A stretch of DNA of 64,000 bases from Mytilus galloprovincialis. Taxonomy: Eukaryota; Mollusca; Bivalvia; Mytilida; Mytilidae. The notes under the pieces were generated by a model, which saw only the letters and a program-made list of their open reading frames with translations, had not been told where the DNA came from and did no database searches. The DNA lies in the NCBI RefSeq assembly GCF_965363235.1, contig NC_134851.1, positions 34,686,321-34,750,320 on the forward strand. The letters run 5' to 3'. Positions within the stretch are counted from its first letter, which is position 1. Each line of letters opens with the position of its first letter. This document shows positions 1 through 11,345 of this stretch, one piece after another. Position numbers and translations under genes: made by a program.

Positions 1-660
1 TCGAGAACTGGCAAAGTATCAGTCGATTACATGTCGACGATAATAGACTTTTACATTGAATTTCATGGTTAATATGATATGATAAATTTCCTTAATACTC
101 AAAGTTAGCATTTATAATGTTAAATTGCATTGATGCGATCGCATGTAAGAGTATACTTCAATGAGAATTGAAGAAAAAGTTTTTACAATTAAACAAAAAT
201 ATAGAAAATTAAAAACCAGTAGTTTCAGAGACCAATTGACGGTCTTTCCACATCAATTTCCTAAATTATTGCCGAGAAGCTACTTCCGGTTTACTAAAAT
301 TTACTATTGACCTCCAAGCATATAGGTTCTCCATACAAATTCCTATATTTTTTTGCCTGAATTAAGGGAGATAATTGTCAACTTCCGGTTTAAAAAATGT
401 CACACTTCCAGTATCACATGATAGCTTAATTCATACTGATTCCAAAAATATATGGTATCTTTATACTTTTGTTTGTAAGAAAGGAGATATTAGGTACTTC
501 CGGTTCATTGAAAGTCACTTCCGATCTTAAATTATAGGAATATGTATTCGTATTTGAAAAATATAAAATGTCTTGGATCTTTTTCATGAAATAAGTGCAA
601 AAATAGGTACTTCCGGTTTACTCGAGGTCACTTCCGGTAGATATTTGTTTAAGTCATATG
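1..660. repeat. Degenerate array of ACTTCCGGTT-containing units
   Basis: The word ACTTCCGGTT or a near variant recurs at about 283, 380, 405, 500, 521, 610 and 630. The hits come in pairs (ACTTCCGGTT, then CACTTCCGG or a variant 20-25 bases on), and the pairs repeat every 110-120 bases. This is what a decayed tandem repeat looks like. The reverse complement of the word contains ACCGGAAGT, an ETS-type core, but with no gene nearby I take this as coincidence. No coding potential seen. Confidence 0.6.
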
Positions 661-1370
661 TTACCAAATATTTTGCAAAAGACTCTATGGATTTATCAAG
701 GAACAAGTCGTATAAATAATCAATTTACCTTAACTTTAACCATTTCAGGGACTATTACTCCTTTAAGATCTCATTTGATTGTTTCAGACCAACTGTATAA
801 TATCTTCATCACAATGATCAGTGTATGTAAAGTGCGGATCCTAAAATATCATTTTTACTGTACAAGCCATAAATGCCTAATGTAGAATGATAAATAAACA
901 GACGAACTTTTTTTAATTTTTGAAGAAAATGAAGAAAATTAGTTAAAATGTATATGTTCAGAAATACATAATACTAATAAAACAAAGTTAGAGATGCGAG
1001 CGGGGTTTTATCGCGCCTAAAGCCATCCAGCTGTGAAATATATACCAAAATAGGTGAATATTTAGGACATTTCACGAACAGATCGTGCAGGTGCTTTATA
1101 ACTAAAAGGTGAGATGTTGTTGCAGTAAAAAATATTCATCTAAATACAATTATTAAAGTTGTATAACGTAGAATATGTTTTGTCTTTCAGTTTCTTCATA
1201 TTTAACTAAATTCCACTATGATGATTTCGGAATTGTAGTCATGTTTACTGTCGAATAATGATACTATTCTTTCATTTTCACTGTGGAGCGAATCATTAGT
1301 ATTGTATATGCGGTGCATTTTCACTGTATAATTTATTTTTTTTTATCTATTACAGCTCATTTCTTTAAGA
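661..1370. other. Intergenic stretch, no feature recognised
   Basis: AT-rich sequence. The longest reading frame (75 codons from 658) has no recognisable domain, and I take it as chance. A short part near 895-960 resembles 13600-13690, so it may be the edge of the duplicated unit described further on. Confidence 0.4.
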
Positions 1371-1519
1371 ATTGAATGCTTCTTTTTGTAAATTTATTGG
1401 GTGGTAAAAGCGTTGACCGAAGTACATTTTGTATGAAGCGCGGAAGCGCTTCATTCTAAAAATGTACGCACGGTCAACGCTTTTACAACCCTATAAAGTT
1501 TCAAAAAGAAGTATTCAAT
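1371..1519. mobile_element. Fold-back (MITE-like) element, about 150 bp
   Basis: The two halves are inverted copies. The left arm starts ATTGAATGCTTCTTTTTG and the right arm ends CAAAAAGAAGTATTCAAT. Further in, AAAGCGTTGACCG faces CGGTCAACGCTTT, and the centre is GAAGCGCGGAAGCGCTTC. The element is almost entirely stem, typical of a non-autonomous fold-back transposon. No protein is encoded. Confidence 0.75.
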
Positions 1520-2599
1520 ACTTATGATTACATTTTTTTAGCTAAAATCATGAAAACACGATTTTTATCCAGTTTTATTTAAATCACCTGTGCACTTTTT
1601 TGTGGGACCTCGTGTTATCATGCATGATAAATGTTATTGTCTGATGCAATTGTTTACGGAATAACATGTTAGCCAATCAGAATAACGTATTATAATGAAA
1701 GTTACATCTAATGTAATTATTTAAGCATGTAGAGCAAGACTTTAGTTGATTTGCTTGCTTTTTTTTATTGGATAATCATTATGATAACACCCAATTTAAT
1801 TCAAATATTAAAAATACAGTTTAAACTATGCCTAGTCATATTGTTTAAAAATGTCAATCTTATTTACAAAGTTTGTATACACAATTATACAAACAAAGCA
1901 AGCAAGCCAACCAAAGTTTTGCTTTACATGCATTAGGAAATTAGCTGTAAAGCCTTAATTTAGCCGACTTGCTCAAACAATAGATAAAGTAAGAGAAAGA
2001 TTTGATAAAATTTAACTTACGGAGGAAAGTTTGGTTTTAAAACACTCTAATAAATTCAATAGAAATAACATTTACTTCAAATGCATTCCATTTAGTTTCT
2101 TATAAAGCGTATAGGGATCTTTATCCTTATTTTTTTATCCATTTCATGACACTTCACCACTAATTACGTACTACATCTTGATATAAATTGCACCTTTGTT
2201 TTCCCGTTTAAAAGGTTTTACACTGGATCCCTTTATAACTTGCTGTTCGGTGTGAGCCAAGACTCCATGTTGAAGACCGTATGTTGACGTATAATGGTCT
2301 ACTTTTATAAATTGTGACTCGGATGGAGAGTTGTCTCATTGTCACATACGACATCTATATATGGCTCAAAAACGAAACGAGATGGGAAAAAAAGGGATAA
2401 AAAAATCTACGCTACTTTTTTAATATATTTATAATGGGCTTAATATGAGTCAAAATAGAGTAAAATAGTGGGTCGTATTTGGGTATAAGCGTCACGCCGG
2501 ATTGCCGATTTTTTGCAAGCGTGACAGGTGAAAGTCAAATGATTGTGTAGTGAAAAACGGGAAATGAAGTCTAGCGGGACACGGATAATTACAAAAAAT
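1520..2599. other. Intergenic stretch, no gene recognised
   Basis: AT-rich sequence. Near 2310-2360 is a short decayed piece resembling the tail of the 48.3-kb repeat (words like GAGAGTTGTCTCATTG). No exon, RNA gene or complete element was recognised. Confidence 0.35.
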
Positions 2600-2710
2600 T
2601 AGAACTGCATAGTATAAGCGGGATGCGGGAATCTGACAAAACAATACTAGTAAGCGGAATACGGGAATCTGCTAAAACAGTAAGCGGGATCCGGGATCAG
2701 AACCCCCCAA
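2600..2710. repeat. Short tandem repeat of an AGCGGGATNCGGGAATC unit
   Basis: Three to four units of about 30 bp, each with AGCGGGAT.CGGGAATCTG followed by A-rich spacer, run from about 2615 to 2705. A related AGCGGGACACGG lies just upstream. The 89-codon frame crossing it owes its Arg/Glu-rich start to the repeat and is not a gene. Confidence 0.55.
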
Positions 2711-3054
2711 TGAGACCCCAGAATAAGATATTTTTGTATATTCATCCTATTGTTACAGTCATGCCTTCAATAACAAATGTATCCAGTGCATGCATTTTTT
2801 TATATTTTTGGTCCCTTTTTCAATTTTGTGGGGTCCAAATTTATAGACAAAAGTCCTTTAATATGGATATTTGGAATTCGTTGACATGCTGAATCTAACC
2901 GTGTATCTAGTTTGGGGATAGTTTGCCTAGTTGCTGAAATAGCCCACATAGAGTTCCGAAGGGTCTAAAATCAACAAAAATGAATTGTAGCATGCATTTC
3001 GTGTACAATAACCCAAATGTGCATGGTTTTACCTCTGCGGTAGTATCCATTCGC

Positions 3055-3150
3055 GGATCTAGAATTTTTCATAAGTAGGGGCCCACTGACTGCCTAAGAG
3101 GGCCCCTGCTGTCACGCTCCAGTGATTCCCTATATAAGTTAAAATCAAGG
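3055..3150. repeat. GC-rich hairpin within an interspersed repeat
   Basis: GGGGCCCACTG and AGAGGGCCCC face each other across a short spacer and would form a strong stem in otherwise AT-rich DNA. The following CCAGTGATTCCCTATATAA looks like repeat sequence I associate with bivalves. The outer limits are not clear. Confidence 0.4.
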
Positions 3151-4189
3151 AGAAACGTAATCGTAAGAATACAATATGACATTTTGAGAATCGCTTTTGT
3201 TACAAGTTTGAAAAGCTATATATTTGATGAGGAATGAATGAGGAGTTTGTATTTCAATTTGAAAATACATGTATCATAAATCCTAAAGTCATCAACTAAG
3301 TTTTTTTTCATTTGTTGCAAGTGCATTCATCACATAATTCTACAATAAAAATTCCTCGCATCTTTGAAAATTCTACATTAATAATGACTGCACTAACAGT
3401 GATAATTCATCGCATCTATAGTTAAAATGGATCGCTTTCAATAATCGGTATGCTATATTATGATGCTTTTATAACACTTATTTGAACTTTAATGCTATGT
3501 TTGTATATTATAAAGACATATCACAATGAAAATATGTTAAAACTTTACTTAAAATCCTTTAACTTGATATTTTCAAAACGTAAACAAATACAGTTTTCCC
3601 ATGATCCTTTATTCCTCAATAGACATACCCGCATATAACAGTAAAAATGAACTAGCTGGATTCGCACTTTATATACACTGATGATGCAAACACTTTGCAC
3701 TAGTTATTTTATATATATCTTAAAAAGTGTCAGAGAAAATGCAAAAGCAAGCAAAAGACCAAATTCAAAAACTGACCTTGACTTAATATTCTAAGTAAGG
3801 AACCACAGACTTCAAATAAAAATATTCATGGGGTATACGGCTAACGGTTTAGGAGTAACAAAATCATAACGACAAGTTAATTTGAAAAAGGTAGATGACT
3901 CCTATGAAATTTTGCTAAATTGCTTCTGTCCAAATTAGCAAAAAATTCCTGAGGATGTAACGAACATTTCAGAAAAAAAATGTTGTCTATCTTTTTTTTT
4001 TTTGTTACAAAGGAGATGCTACATTTTCAACCCGTGTACCGTTTCGTAACGCATCCTTGAAAGAATAAAAAAGAGAATAGTGTTATGTAGTTTAAGTTGA
4101 AATAAATATTCATATGTTTCCAGTTGTGTATGTTACACGAGAGACAGAGACGCGTATACTATATATCATATGTCTCTGTTTCCATTGTT

Positions 4190-4556
4190 GGTTGTTATTA
4201 ATCAAGGTTTTCCCAGGTTAGGGGGAGGGTTGGGATCCCGCTAACATGTTTAACCCCGCCACATTATTTATGTATGTGCCTGTCCCAAGTCAGGAGCCTG
4301 TAATTCAGTGGTTGTCGTTTGTTTATGTGTTACATATTTTTTTTCGTTCATTTTTTTACATAAATAAGGCCGTTAGTTTTCTCGTTTGAATTGTTTTACA
4401 TTGTCTTATCGGGGCCTATTATAGCTGACTATGCGGTATGGGCTTTGCTCATTGTTGAAGGCCGTACAGTGACCTATAGTTGTTAATGTCTGTGTCATTT
4501 TGGTCTTTTGTGGATAGTTGTCTCATTGGCAATCATACCACATCTTCTTTTTTATA
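4190..4556 (+). repeat. Interspersed SINE-like repeat, family B
   Basis: Close copy of 48285-48645, with an inverted relative at 63470-63805. It contains GGGGGAGGGTTGGGATCCC, AACATGTTTAACCCCGCC, CCTGTCCCAAGTCAGGAGCC, a central TGACTATGCGGTATGGGC and a tail CTCATTGGCAATCATACC followed by a T-rich end. Its core is shared with the otherwise different family A repeat at 6980. GGTTGGGATCCC faintly resembles a pol III B box. No protein is encoded. Confidence 0.7.
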
Positions 4557-4912
4557 TTAAATGTGTCATAAGAAGAGAATTCGAATGATGATTACTAGTC
4601 AATAATATTTTACTTTGACACATGATATAAAACCAAGAGAGTAATGACCTACGTACGTACATCATGCTGTCAATAAATGTAGTTAGATATCCTATATTTA
4701 GCATGTATTGCAATAAAAATTGACAAAAAAGGCAATATTACTGAACAAATATGAAAAGTAATTTAAATAATGCATTTTTTAGTTAGAAAATTATAATTTT
4801 ACAGCCAGGCTTAACACTTGAAACGTTGATTACTTTTTCAATCAATATTGTTGGACCCTAATTACTCTCAAGATATTTACAGGTCTTGCTGGTCACATAA
4901 GTATTTAACTCA

Positions 4913-4920
4913 TATATAAA
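4913..4920 (+). promoter_or_regulatory. TATA-box-like element conserved between unit copies
   Basis: TATATAAA lies 267 bases before the ATGGCTACC start of the small reading frame at 5180. Copy C has TGTATAAATGAG about 250 bases before its own ATGGCTACC, and copy B has TATATAAA at the same place in the alignment. Conservation between diverged copies makes it worth noting, but transcription is not shown. Confidence 0.3.
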
Positions 4921-5179
4921 TGAGTTTAACTGGTAATTCTAAACAGTTTAGTGTATACAATGAATAATGATGGAAAATATCGTAGTGCAATCATGCAAAA
5001 TGTGTTATAATTGTGCAGTTCGAGAGAATATGCAGTTTGCTCAAAACGGTTACATTGATTTTGTTTCTACTATGTATATTTACCAGACGTGTCTTCTACA
5101 CTTTCTTGTATTCCATTATTAGCTTATTAACATAAATCGCTACACACACTAAATATATAAATCTTTCGATTAATCAAAC

Positions 5180-5314
5180 ATGGCTACCTGTGAAAATCCC
5201 CAACAAAATATTACTGGATTGTGTCGCCTTATCTATGCCCTAATGAAGTTTATTTACAGCTGTTACGGTCTAGTGGAGGTTTATCTATGGATTTACAATA
5301 CATTGAAAAAATAA
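5180..5314 (+). CDS. Small open reading frame, 44 residues, unrecognised
   Basis: I do not recognise this product. The frame starts at ATGG in a good context (AAAC before the ATG), begins MATCENPQQN and continues with a hydrophobic, tyrosine-rich stretch (around residues 13-40, including CRLIYALMKF) that could be a membrane segment, then ends LKK. Copy C has the same start (ATGGCTACCTGTGA at 12954), but an indel stops it after 18 residues; in another frame it still reads a CRLVYAIMRF-like stretch. It could be the first exon of a small gene, a decayed gene, or chance. No strong donor site decides this. Confidence 0.25.
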   Translation: MATCENPQQNITGLCRLIYALMKFIYSCYGLVEVYLWIYNTLKK

Positions 5315-6129
5315 GTTATATGACGCATTCATATTTGAGCATAGAAAATAAACTTTATCAGAGGCTTTTTTATATCATAGTTATAAAAACATGCAAAACT
5401 CCACCTTAAATGACGAAAAAAATTCAAATGGTTCTTAAATGTTTCTCAAAACAATTTAAAGATATACTGTTTGGAACTTAATCAAATGTTACTAATAAAA
5501 GAGGGACAAAAGATACAAAAGGGACAGTCAAACCCATAATAATATAGGCATTTTCCAGAGATCAAGAAGTACCTATATATGAAATAGACATAAGCAGCAT
5601 TAGACATTAGAATTGATGGATAACAAGCTTGAAATAGTTTAGATCTATGTGGAAATGTCAATTATAAATAAAAATTATAAGAATAACTTTAAGAACTAGA
5701 GATTCAACCTATTTCGGTGTGTATATAAGGAACATACCGACACCAAAGGAAGATAATCTATTCAATACAGCTTTTGACAAATAATTAAATTTGGGACAAT
5801 TTTATTTTAGGCATAGTATGTTGTACTATTGTGATTATCTAATACTCATTGGAAGCTTTAGAAGATATATGTATAGCCCTCGAGCTATGTATAACCAGAT
5901 ATTGCTCAAACAGGTCTAATGAACCGGTCCGTGATATTTTCCGACTCATGTGTTTAAGGGCTTTTTAAAGGTTAAGCCTCCATTTCTACCAATTATATTT
6001 CTACCAATTTTACAGTGGTGAAAATAAGACACCTGCTTTACTTCATATTCATCTGGATATTTCAATTTTACATTTTTTTGTCCTTAATGTTCTCCTTTTA
6101 TTGTATTTAATAAAATTCAAAAATAAGAA

Positions 6130-6890
6130 ATCAATGATGAAAGTTGTTACATTTGATATATGCCTTTTTGTGCATTTTTCTGAAATATTTGTTTGTTTTT
6201 TTTATTAGTTTTGAAATACTTTTGGTACTTGTACATTCTATCATTATATTATTGTTTATGATAATCTCGTATTCTTGTCTTCCATTTTGCTAATGTGCTT
6301 TGTATATATGCCTTTTGGTGTTACTTCGAAAACTTGTTTGTTGCTCGTCTTTCATTTTTGCTATGTGCTTTGTCTATATGCCTTTTTATGTGTCTTTGTT
6401 ACATATATGACGTGGCTCTGTACTTTTAAATCCCGTCATTGTGTTATTGTACTATAGTAAATTTGTGTATTCTTGTCCTTAACTTTAACTAATATGTTTG
6501 GCCTGTATGCCATTTGGTGCTTCTTTGTTACATGTTTGTAGGGTTTTTTGTTTTGTTTTTTTAGTGATTAGGATTATGTTAACTGCTGTATTATTGACAT
6601 TTTTAATTATATGTCTTTTGTTTTGTTTATGCATTGTTGTCAATGTTATGGAATTCGATGCGACTGTCATACAAGTGATAGGTTTAGCTAGCTATAAAAC
6701 CAGGTTGAATCTACCATTTTCTACATCAGAAAATGCATGTTCCAAGTCAGGGTATGCCAGTTGTTATCCATTCGTTTTATGTGTTTGAGCTTTGGATTTT
6801 GCCATTAGATTAAAAACTTTCCGTTTTGAATTTTCCGCGGAGTTCAGTATTTTTGTGATTTAACTTTTTATATATCTTTTTTTATTTTTT
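6130..6890 (+). repeat. Interspersed repeat tail, possibly retroelement 3' region
   Basis: From 6275 to 6540 a unit of about 115 bp (with TGTGCTTTGTNTATATGCC and TTTTGGTG) repeats about three times. It is followed by GGAATTCGATGCGACTGTCA, CTATAAAACCAGGTT, TTCCAAGTCAGGGTATG and TTTGAATTTTCCGCGGAG. I remember this string as a very common mussel repeat, probably the 3' end of a retroelement. The 96-codon frame at 6498 is translation of this repeat, not a gene. Confidence 0.5.
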
Positions 6891-6979
6891 TTTTCTACTC
6901 CGGTCTTTCGTCAAATCAGATAAATAAAGATTTGTGACATCATGAATGCAGTACCAATGATACATTCTTTTTATTATAG

Positions 6980-7442
6980 TAGTCTGTTGTTATTTATGTA
7001 TTATTGTCATTTTATTTATTTTCTTTGGTTACATCTTCTGACATCAGACTCGGACTTCTCTTGAACTGAATTTTAATGTGCGTATTGTTATGCGTTTACT
7101 TTTCTACATTGGTTAGAGGTATAGGGGGAGGGTTGAGATCTCACAAACATGTTTAACCCCGCCGCATTTTTGCGCCTGTCCCAAGTCAGGAGCCTCTGGC
7201 CTTTGTAAGTCTTGTATTATTTTAATTTTAGTTTCTTGTGTACAATTTGGAAATTAGTATGGCGTTCATTATCACTGGACTAGTATATATTTGTTTAGGG
7301 GCCAGCTGAAGGACGCCTCAGGGTGCGGGAATGTCTCGCTACATTGAAGACCTGTTGGTGACCTTCTGCTGTTGTTTTTATTTGGTCGGGTTGTTGTCTC
7401 TTTGACACATTCCCCATTTCCATTCTCAATTTTATTTTTAAA
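6980..7442 (+). repeat. Interspersed SINE-like repeat, family A, full-length copy
   Basis: Nearly identical over its length to 57235-57690. Parts recur at 18045-18315 (same direction), 25215-25362 and 50760-50897 (inverted) and 60211-60275 (inverted end). It has the core GGGGGAGGGTTGAGATCTC, AACATGTTTAACCCCGCC, CCTGTCCCAAGTCAGGAGCC shared with family B, then its own 3' part (GGGGCCAGCTGAAGGACGCC, CATTGAAGACCTGTTGGTGA) and an end CCATTTCCATTCTCAATTTT. Confidence 0.75.
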
Positions 7443-7499
7443 TGGGTCACAAACCGAAAATATACTCACTGCGTTAGAAAAAACAATCAGTCATTAAAA

Positions 7500-7860
7500 G
7501 AATAACAGAAAAGGGATGGAGGAAGAAACATTTTTTTTTAAATGTTTTAGATTACATGGCGCTATTGCTACGTAAATACATTTCAATGTATATAATACAG
7601 AAAAGATTTATATTTTGAGTTAATTCAATAAATGAATATTGAATATATGTTGTAAAGTTTGCTGTGTAATCATTGAATTATTAGACAATAAAATGAAAAC
7701 TTCAGTTTCACCACAGAATTTCATATTTTTTAGATCAGTATAAATATTGACACGTTGATATTCATATAGAAAGAAGAAAAAAAAACTTTTGATTAAGACA
7801 TGCTTCATCCAATATACTTGAATCGAAATTAAGTGCTCTACTGATATATTACCACAAACC
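7500..7860 (+). repeat. Segment paralogous to 13185-13560
   Basis: The order of landmarks is the same in both places: TTACATGGCGCTATTGCTACGT (TTACATTGCTTTATTGCTACGT at 13.2 kb), TTAATTCAA, GTAATCATTGAATTA, AAAACTTCAGTTTC and ATCAGTATA.ATATTGAC. It probably belongs to the same duplicated unit as copies A-C, displaced by insertions. No gene recognised. Confidence 0.45.
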
Positions 7861-8229
7861 AGTAAGAGTCTGAAATGGCCTATATATGTATTTGACTGTA
7901 TTGATTTTTACTAGACAAGTCTGAATGGGTCTGAAATTTGCTTGTTATTACTCTGTTGTCGGATGAACTATAATTTACACTTTCGCCTTGTACTCACCCT
8001 TTACTAGATAAGTATTTAACCATTTGTTACGTGTCTGCACCATACTTAACCATTATGGGCAAAGTGGTTACCATACTCGACCTAGTCTGAACCATACTCG
8101 ACCAAGTCTAAACCAATCTATTTTGATCTATTTTTGTATATATGTATTATATTTCTTTTGGAAACTTTTCTTTTTGCTAAATAGTTAAAGTTTAAGCAAA
8201 TGTTCATTAAGTTCATTATGTATTTCTTC
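7861..8229. other. Intergenic stretch, no feature recognised
   Basis: AT-rich sequence with a small doublet of CCATACTCGACC(A/T)AGTCT near 8070-8110. Nothing else supported. Confidence 0.3.
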
Positions 8230-8490
8230 CTTCATGCTGTAAGTTTTGACTGTGAGACCATCGGAAACATTTCAATACTGAACAAGCTGCTTTCAGAGAT
8301 ACAGCAAACCGAATTCTCCTGCAGAGGTCAAACCCTGAACAGTTGATCAAGTATGGACACAACATTTAAGCTTTAAACAGCTATTAAATTGGATTGTGAT
8401 TGAATATTTGATACAGCATGGGTTTATGACACAAAACAAATGTGGTCAAAGAACTGAAAATTTGAAATTAGACACTTACCTATTTGTTAT
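8230..8490 (+). repeat. Partial copy of the GCAGAGGTCAAACCCTGAACAG repeat
   Basis: Resembles the 5' part of the 18777 and 23790 repeats: CAGAGGTCAAACCCTGAACAG, AAGTATGGACACAACATTTA, GGATTGTGATTGA and a TTTATGACACAAAACAAATG-like run. It lacks the downstream ~160-bp monomers, so it is a truncated or decayed member. Confidence 0.6.
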
Positions 8491-8499
8491 AGTCTAATA

Positions 8500-9769
8500 A
8501 TGAAATACTTCTTTTTTAAACCTTTTCTGTTCAAAGGAAAATAATGTAAATCTAAAATTAGATATGATTTTGCCCTACACTACTAATGTAGATATGGTGT
8601 AATTAGATATGATGTTATATTTATTTTTAAATTATAATCAAATACAATAAATGGTTTTCAAATAAATCTGTCAATCCAATGATTGACAAGTACCAGATTG
8701 GGTGTGTTATCTAGATAAAAGTTGAAAATCATTCTAAAACACTCAGTGTAATCAAACTTTCTTCATATAGTTCATAGTTCCCGATAAAAAAAAAATCGTT
8801 TGTAGCAAACTAATATAGATATGAAACGTATCTGAAATTTAACTTTTTAACTAGTGAAAATAGCTTATTATCTAATAAATTTGCAATTTTTAACATGTTT
8901 AACTCCAAACAGGATAAAGTAAAAATTAATATTAACACACACAACAACAAAAATGTTATATAAAGCACTAAAGAAAATTAATCTATACACAAAAAAAAAC
9001 ACACCTAACACAAAATTCTTTAGACAATTTACCAAAGAAGAGAAAAATAAAACCTGTTATTATTTTTAAAATATCTAATAATGAACAGTAAATGTTTTGG
9101 ACTATATTTATACAACTCCCTTATAGCTTTTAATTATCAACACTTAGAAAACATCTTTATCAAATACATCTGTCACTTTAATCATAATTGTCAGACATAA
9201 ACAATATGGCTAACTGTAATCAAACTTTATGTATACAATTAACCATTTCTGAAAAAAGAAAAATAACTCATTCACATTATGAATACCACTTTTGGATATC
9301 AAAAAGGGTGGGTGATAAATCAACAATGAGAAGAGCTAAAATCGTGAAAATTGTCGTCACCTTCATATAGTCGCAGGACAAAACATATCTAAATTTACAT
9401 AAAAAAATGTCGTCAAAGGTTTTTTATGTAATTGTGGAGACACCCTTTGGCAGCCGTCTTCCCGCCCACCATCCCCAAAGCCCACCCGCCGAACATCCAA
9501 AAATCAATTTCGATTTTTATTATAGAATTTTTACTATTCAAAAACCAAAAGGTGACACTTGAAAAATCGAATATTAAGTTTTTTTATTTGTAAATATTGC
9601 ATGTTGATGAAAGCCACAATCCTGAATGAATGAAGACACAATATCAAAATTTAAAAAGTCAAACTTTATGCTAGTTAGATCTAAATTTTGAATTAACAAA
9701 GAAATGTGTCAGATACCTGTTTTTGTCATGCACTAGATTAAATTTGTACCGGTTTAAATTACTAATAAA
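8500..9769. other. Intergenic stretch, no gene recognised
   Basis: Very AT-rich sequence with A-runs. A 60-codon frame from 9188 includes MANCNQTLC, loosely like the MATC starts of the duplicated units, but the surrounding sequence does not align and I do not call it. A C-rich patch near 9440-9490 is unexplained. Confidence 0.3.
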
Positions 9770-10440
9770 TATGTTTACAAAGAACCTTCGTTAAAAGTCT
9801 ACATTGTCAACCTCATACCTTTTCGTTACACATCAATCATTTTTATGTATATTAAGGATGAAATCATTATTCATATATTTCCAGTTGCGTTTTTAAACGA
9901 GAAAACACATATATATTAAATAGCATACATGTCTCTGATTGTATTATTTGTTGATATTAACAATGAATTATATGTATCATAAGAAGATAATTTGAATGGT
10001 GGCGATTGGTCAATTATTTTTTTTTTGTTTTGACACATGAATTAAAATCAACAAAGTATTGACCTACTTAAATCATGCTGTCATTAAAAGTATTCTTTAG
10101 CATGTTATGCCACAAATAAGGCCAGATTGCTGAACGAAAAAGGATTGGTGTTTAAATTTGGCATTTTTGTAAGAAATTAAAATGTTACAGCGTCACACTT
10201 GAAAAAATATTCCTATTATAATTGTTTGGACCTTTTTTACTGTCAAAGTCTTGCTGGTTACATTAGTAAAAACTCATATATAAAACTGAACAGTTTAGCT
10301 GATAAATTGATGGAAAACCAGTGATGTGCAATCATGCACAATGTGTTAAAATTGTTCAGATTAAGAGAATATGCAGTTTGTGCTCCGAATAGTTATATAA
10401 ATTTGTTTTTCTACTATGTATTTTTATCCGTGTAACACTT
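9770..10440 (+). repeat. Duplicated unit, copy B
   Basis: Aligns with copy A (3940-5420) and copy C (12360-13030) through TTCATATATTTCCAGTTG, CATAAGAAGATAATTTGAATG, GACACATGAATTAAAATCA, AGTCTTGCTGGTTAC, ACTCATATATAAA and GAGAATATGCAGTTTG. It lacks the poly-purine insert of A, and the similarity ends before any ATGGCTACC start, so no small frame is present here. Confidence 0.55.
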
Positions 10441-10866
10441 TTTAACGAGAAAAGCAATCGAGTTGAGATGACGAATGACAATCTGTTTATCGCTATTTTA
10501 CCTATGACGACGATGTCAATTTCATGTCAATTTCCTAAGCAACGTCACATACCTCCTTAGTTTCTAGCGATAATTTTCCATCTCAAGCGAGTAGTATGAT
10601 ATGAAAAATTATCATAAAAACAGATCAAAGAAAAAATGCACAAAATAGCGATAATTATAACTATAGTATGTACAATCATGAAACATAGTATGTTATTTTT
10701 ATTTAAGAATCAAGGTAGTCCAAGTTTAATTTGTTTGAAATAATAGTACACAAGCCAAACAACAAGCACGTGCATCTTAACAAAGTGTTTATACCATCAG
10801 TACAGGTGTGGTTTTCAGGTAAAGCAAATATATTTTCTTCAACAAGACTAGGTATCTCGATTAAAT

Positions 10867-11100
10867 GTGTTTATCTCGGACTTTCTACAGCTGAACAACA
10901 TTACGATGATGATCCTTAGTCCGGCCTTAATCCCCATGGAAAATGAATTGAAGAAGTTCAGACCAAGACCGACAACTGCTGTGGTATTTTGTTCATCTTT
11001 TCTGCATGTGTGGGCTAGGATTCCCATGAACTTTATCAACCGTCTGATTCATTTCATGTACAGGAGATGCCGGACCAAAATCATTGCTAATGGAGGATAG
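10867..11100 (+). other. Possible isolated exon or decayed gene piece
   Basis: I do not recognise it. A stretch clearly richer in G+C than its neighbours is open for 77 codons in one frame (key residues MENELKKFRPRP near the middle, RLIHFMYRRCR near the end). A good acceptor-like TTTCTACAG precedes CTGAACAAC at about 10898. Competing frames on both strands are also open. Base composition and the splice-like start are the only evidence, so this may be a lone 3' exon, a pseudogene, or chance. Confidence 0.2.
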
Positions 11101-11224
11101 GACATACACGCTCTGGACTGGTGACCTGTATTACTTGATCCTGTAAGATAGTGGTTTTGAACTCTACCAATGGATCAGTGAATGAACTACAATGATGTGA
11201 CTATGTGTAATAACAATGATTTGT

Positions 11225-11345
11225 ATACGCCGATTCAAAAAGAATATGGCATTATTTTTGTAGCATTTTTTGTCTCAAATTACTGCGACGTTTCTTTTGC
11301 AATTCAGTATATAAATGACAGTGATAAGGGTTAATGTGCAGTTTA
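11225..11345 (+). repeat. Segment paralogous to 13675-13800
   Basis: ATATGGCATT, TTTTTGTCTCAAATTACTG, GACGTTTCTTTTGC and AATGACAGT occur in the same order near 13.7 kb, as part of the local duplication. Confidence 0.5.

Larger units (their letters stand above)
3940..5420 (+). repeat. Duplicated unit, copy A (interrupted by a younger repeat)
   Basis: This stretch is matched in order, with many substitutions and indels, at 9770-10440 (copy B) and 12360-13030 (copy C). Shared landmarks are TTCATATGTTTCCAGTTG, CATAAGAAGA, TGACCTAC...ATCATGCTGTCA, GGTCTTGCTGGT, a TATATAAA box, TGCAATCATGCA, GAATATGCAGTTTG and, in A and C, ATGGCTACCTGTGA. Copy A is split at 4190-4556 by an interspersed repeat. Three diverged copies in one direction indicate old local duplication, either of a small gene's 5' region or of a repeat. 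Confidence 0.6.

Noticed and set aside
6275..6788. Two plus-strand frames rich in Cys, Leu and Phe
   Set aside because: Translation of a T-rich tandem and interspersed repeat; no domain pattern.
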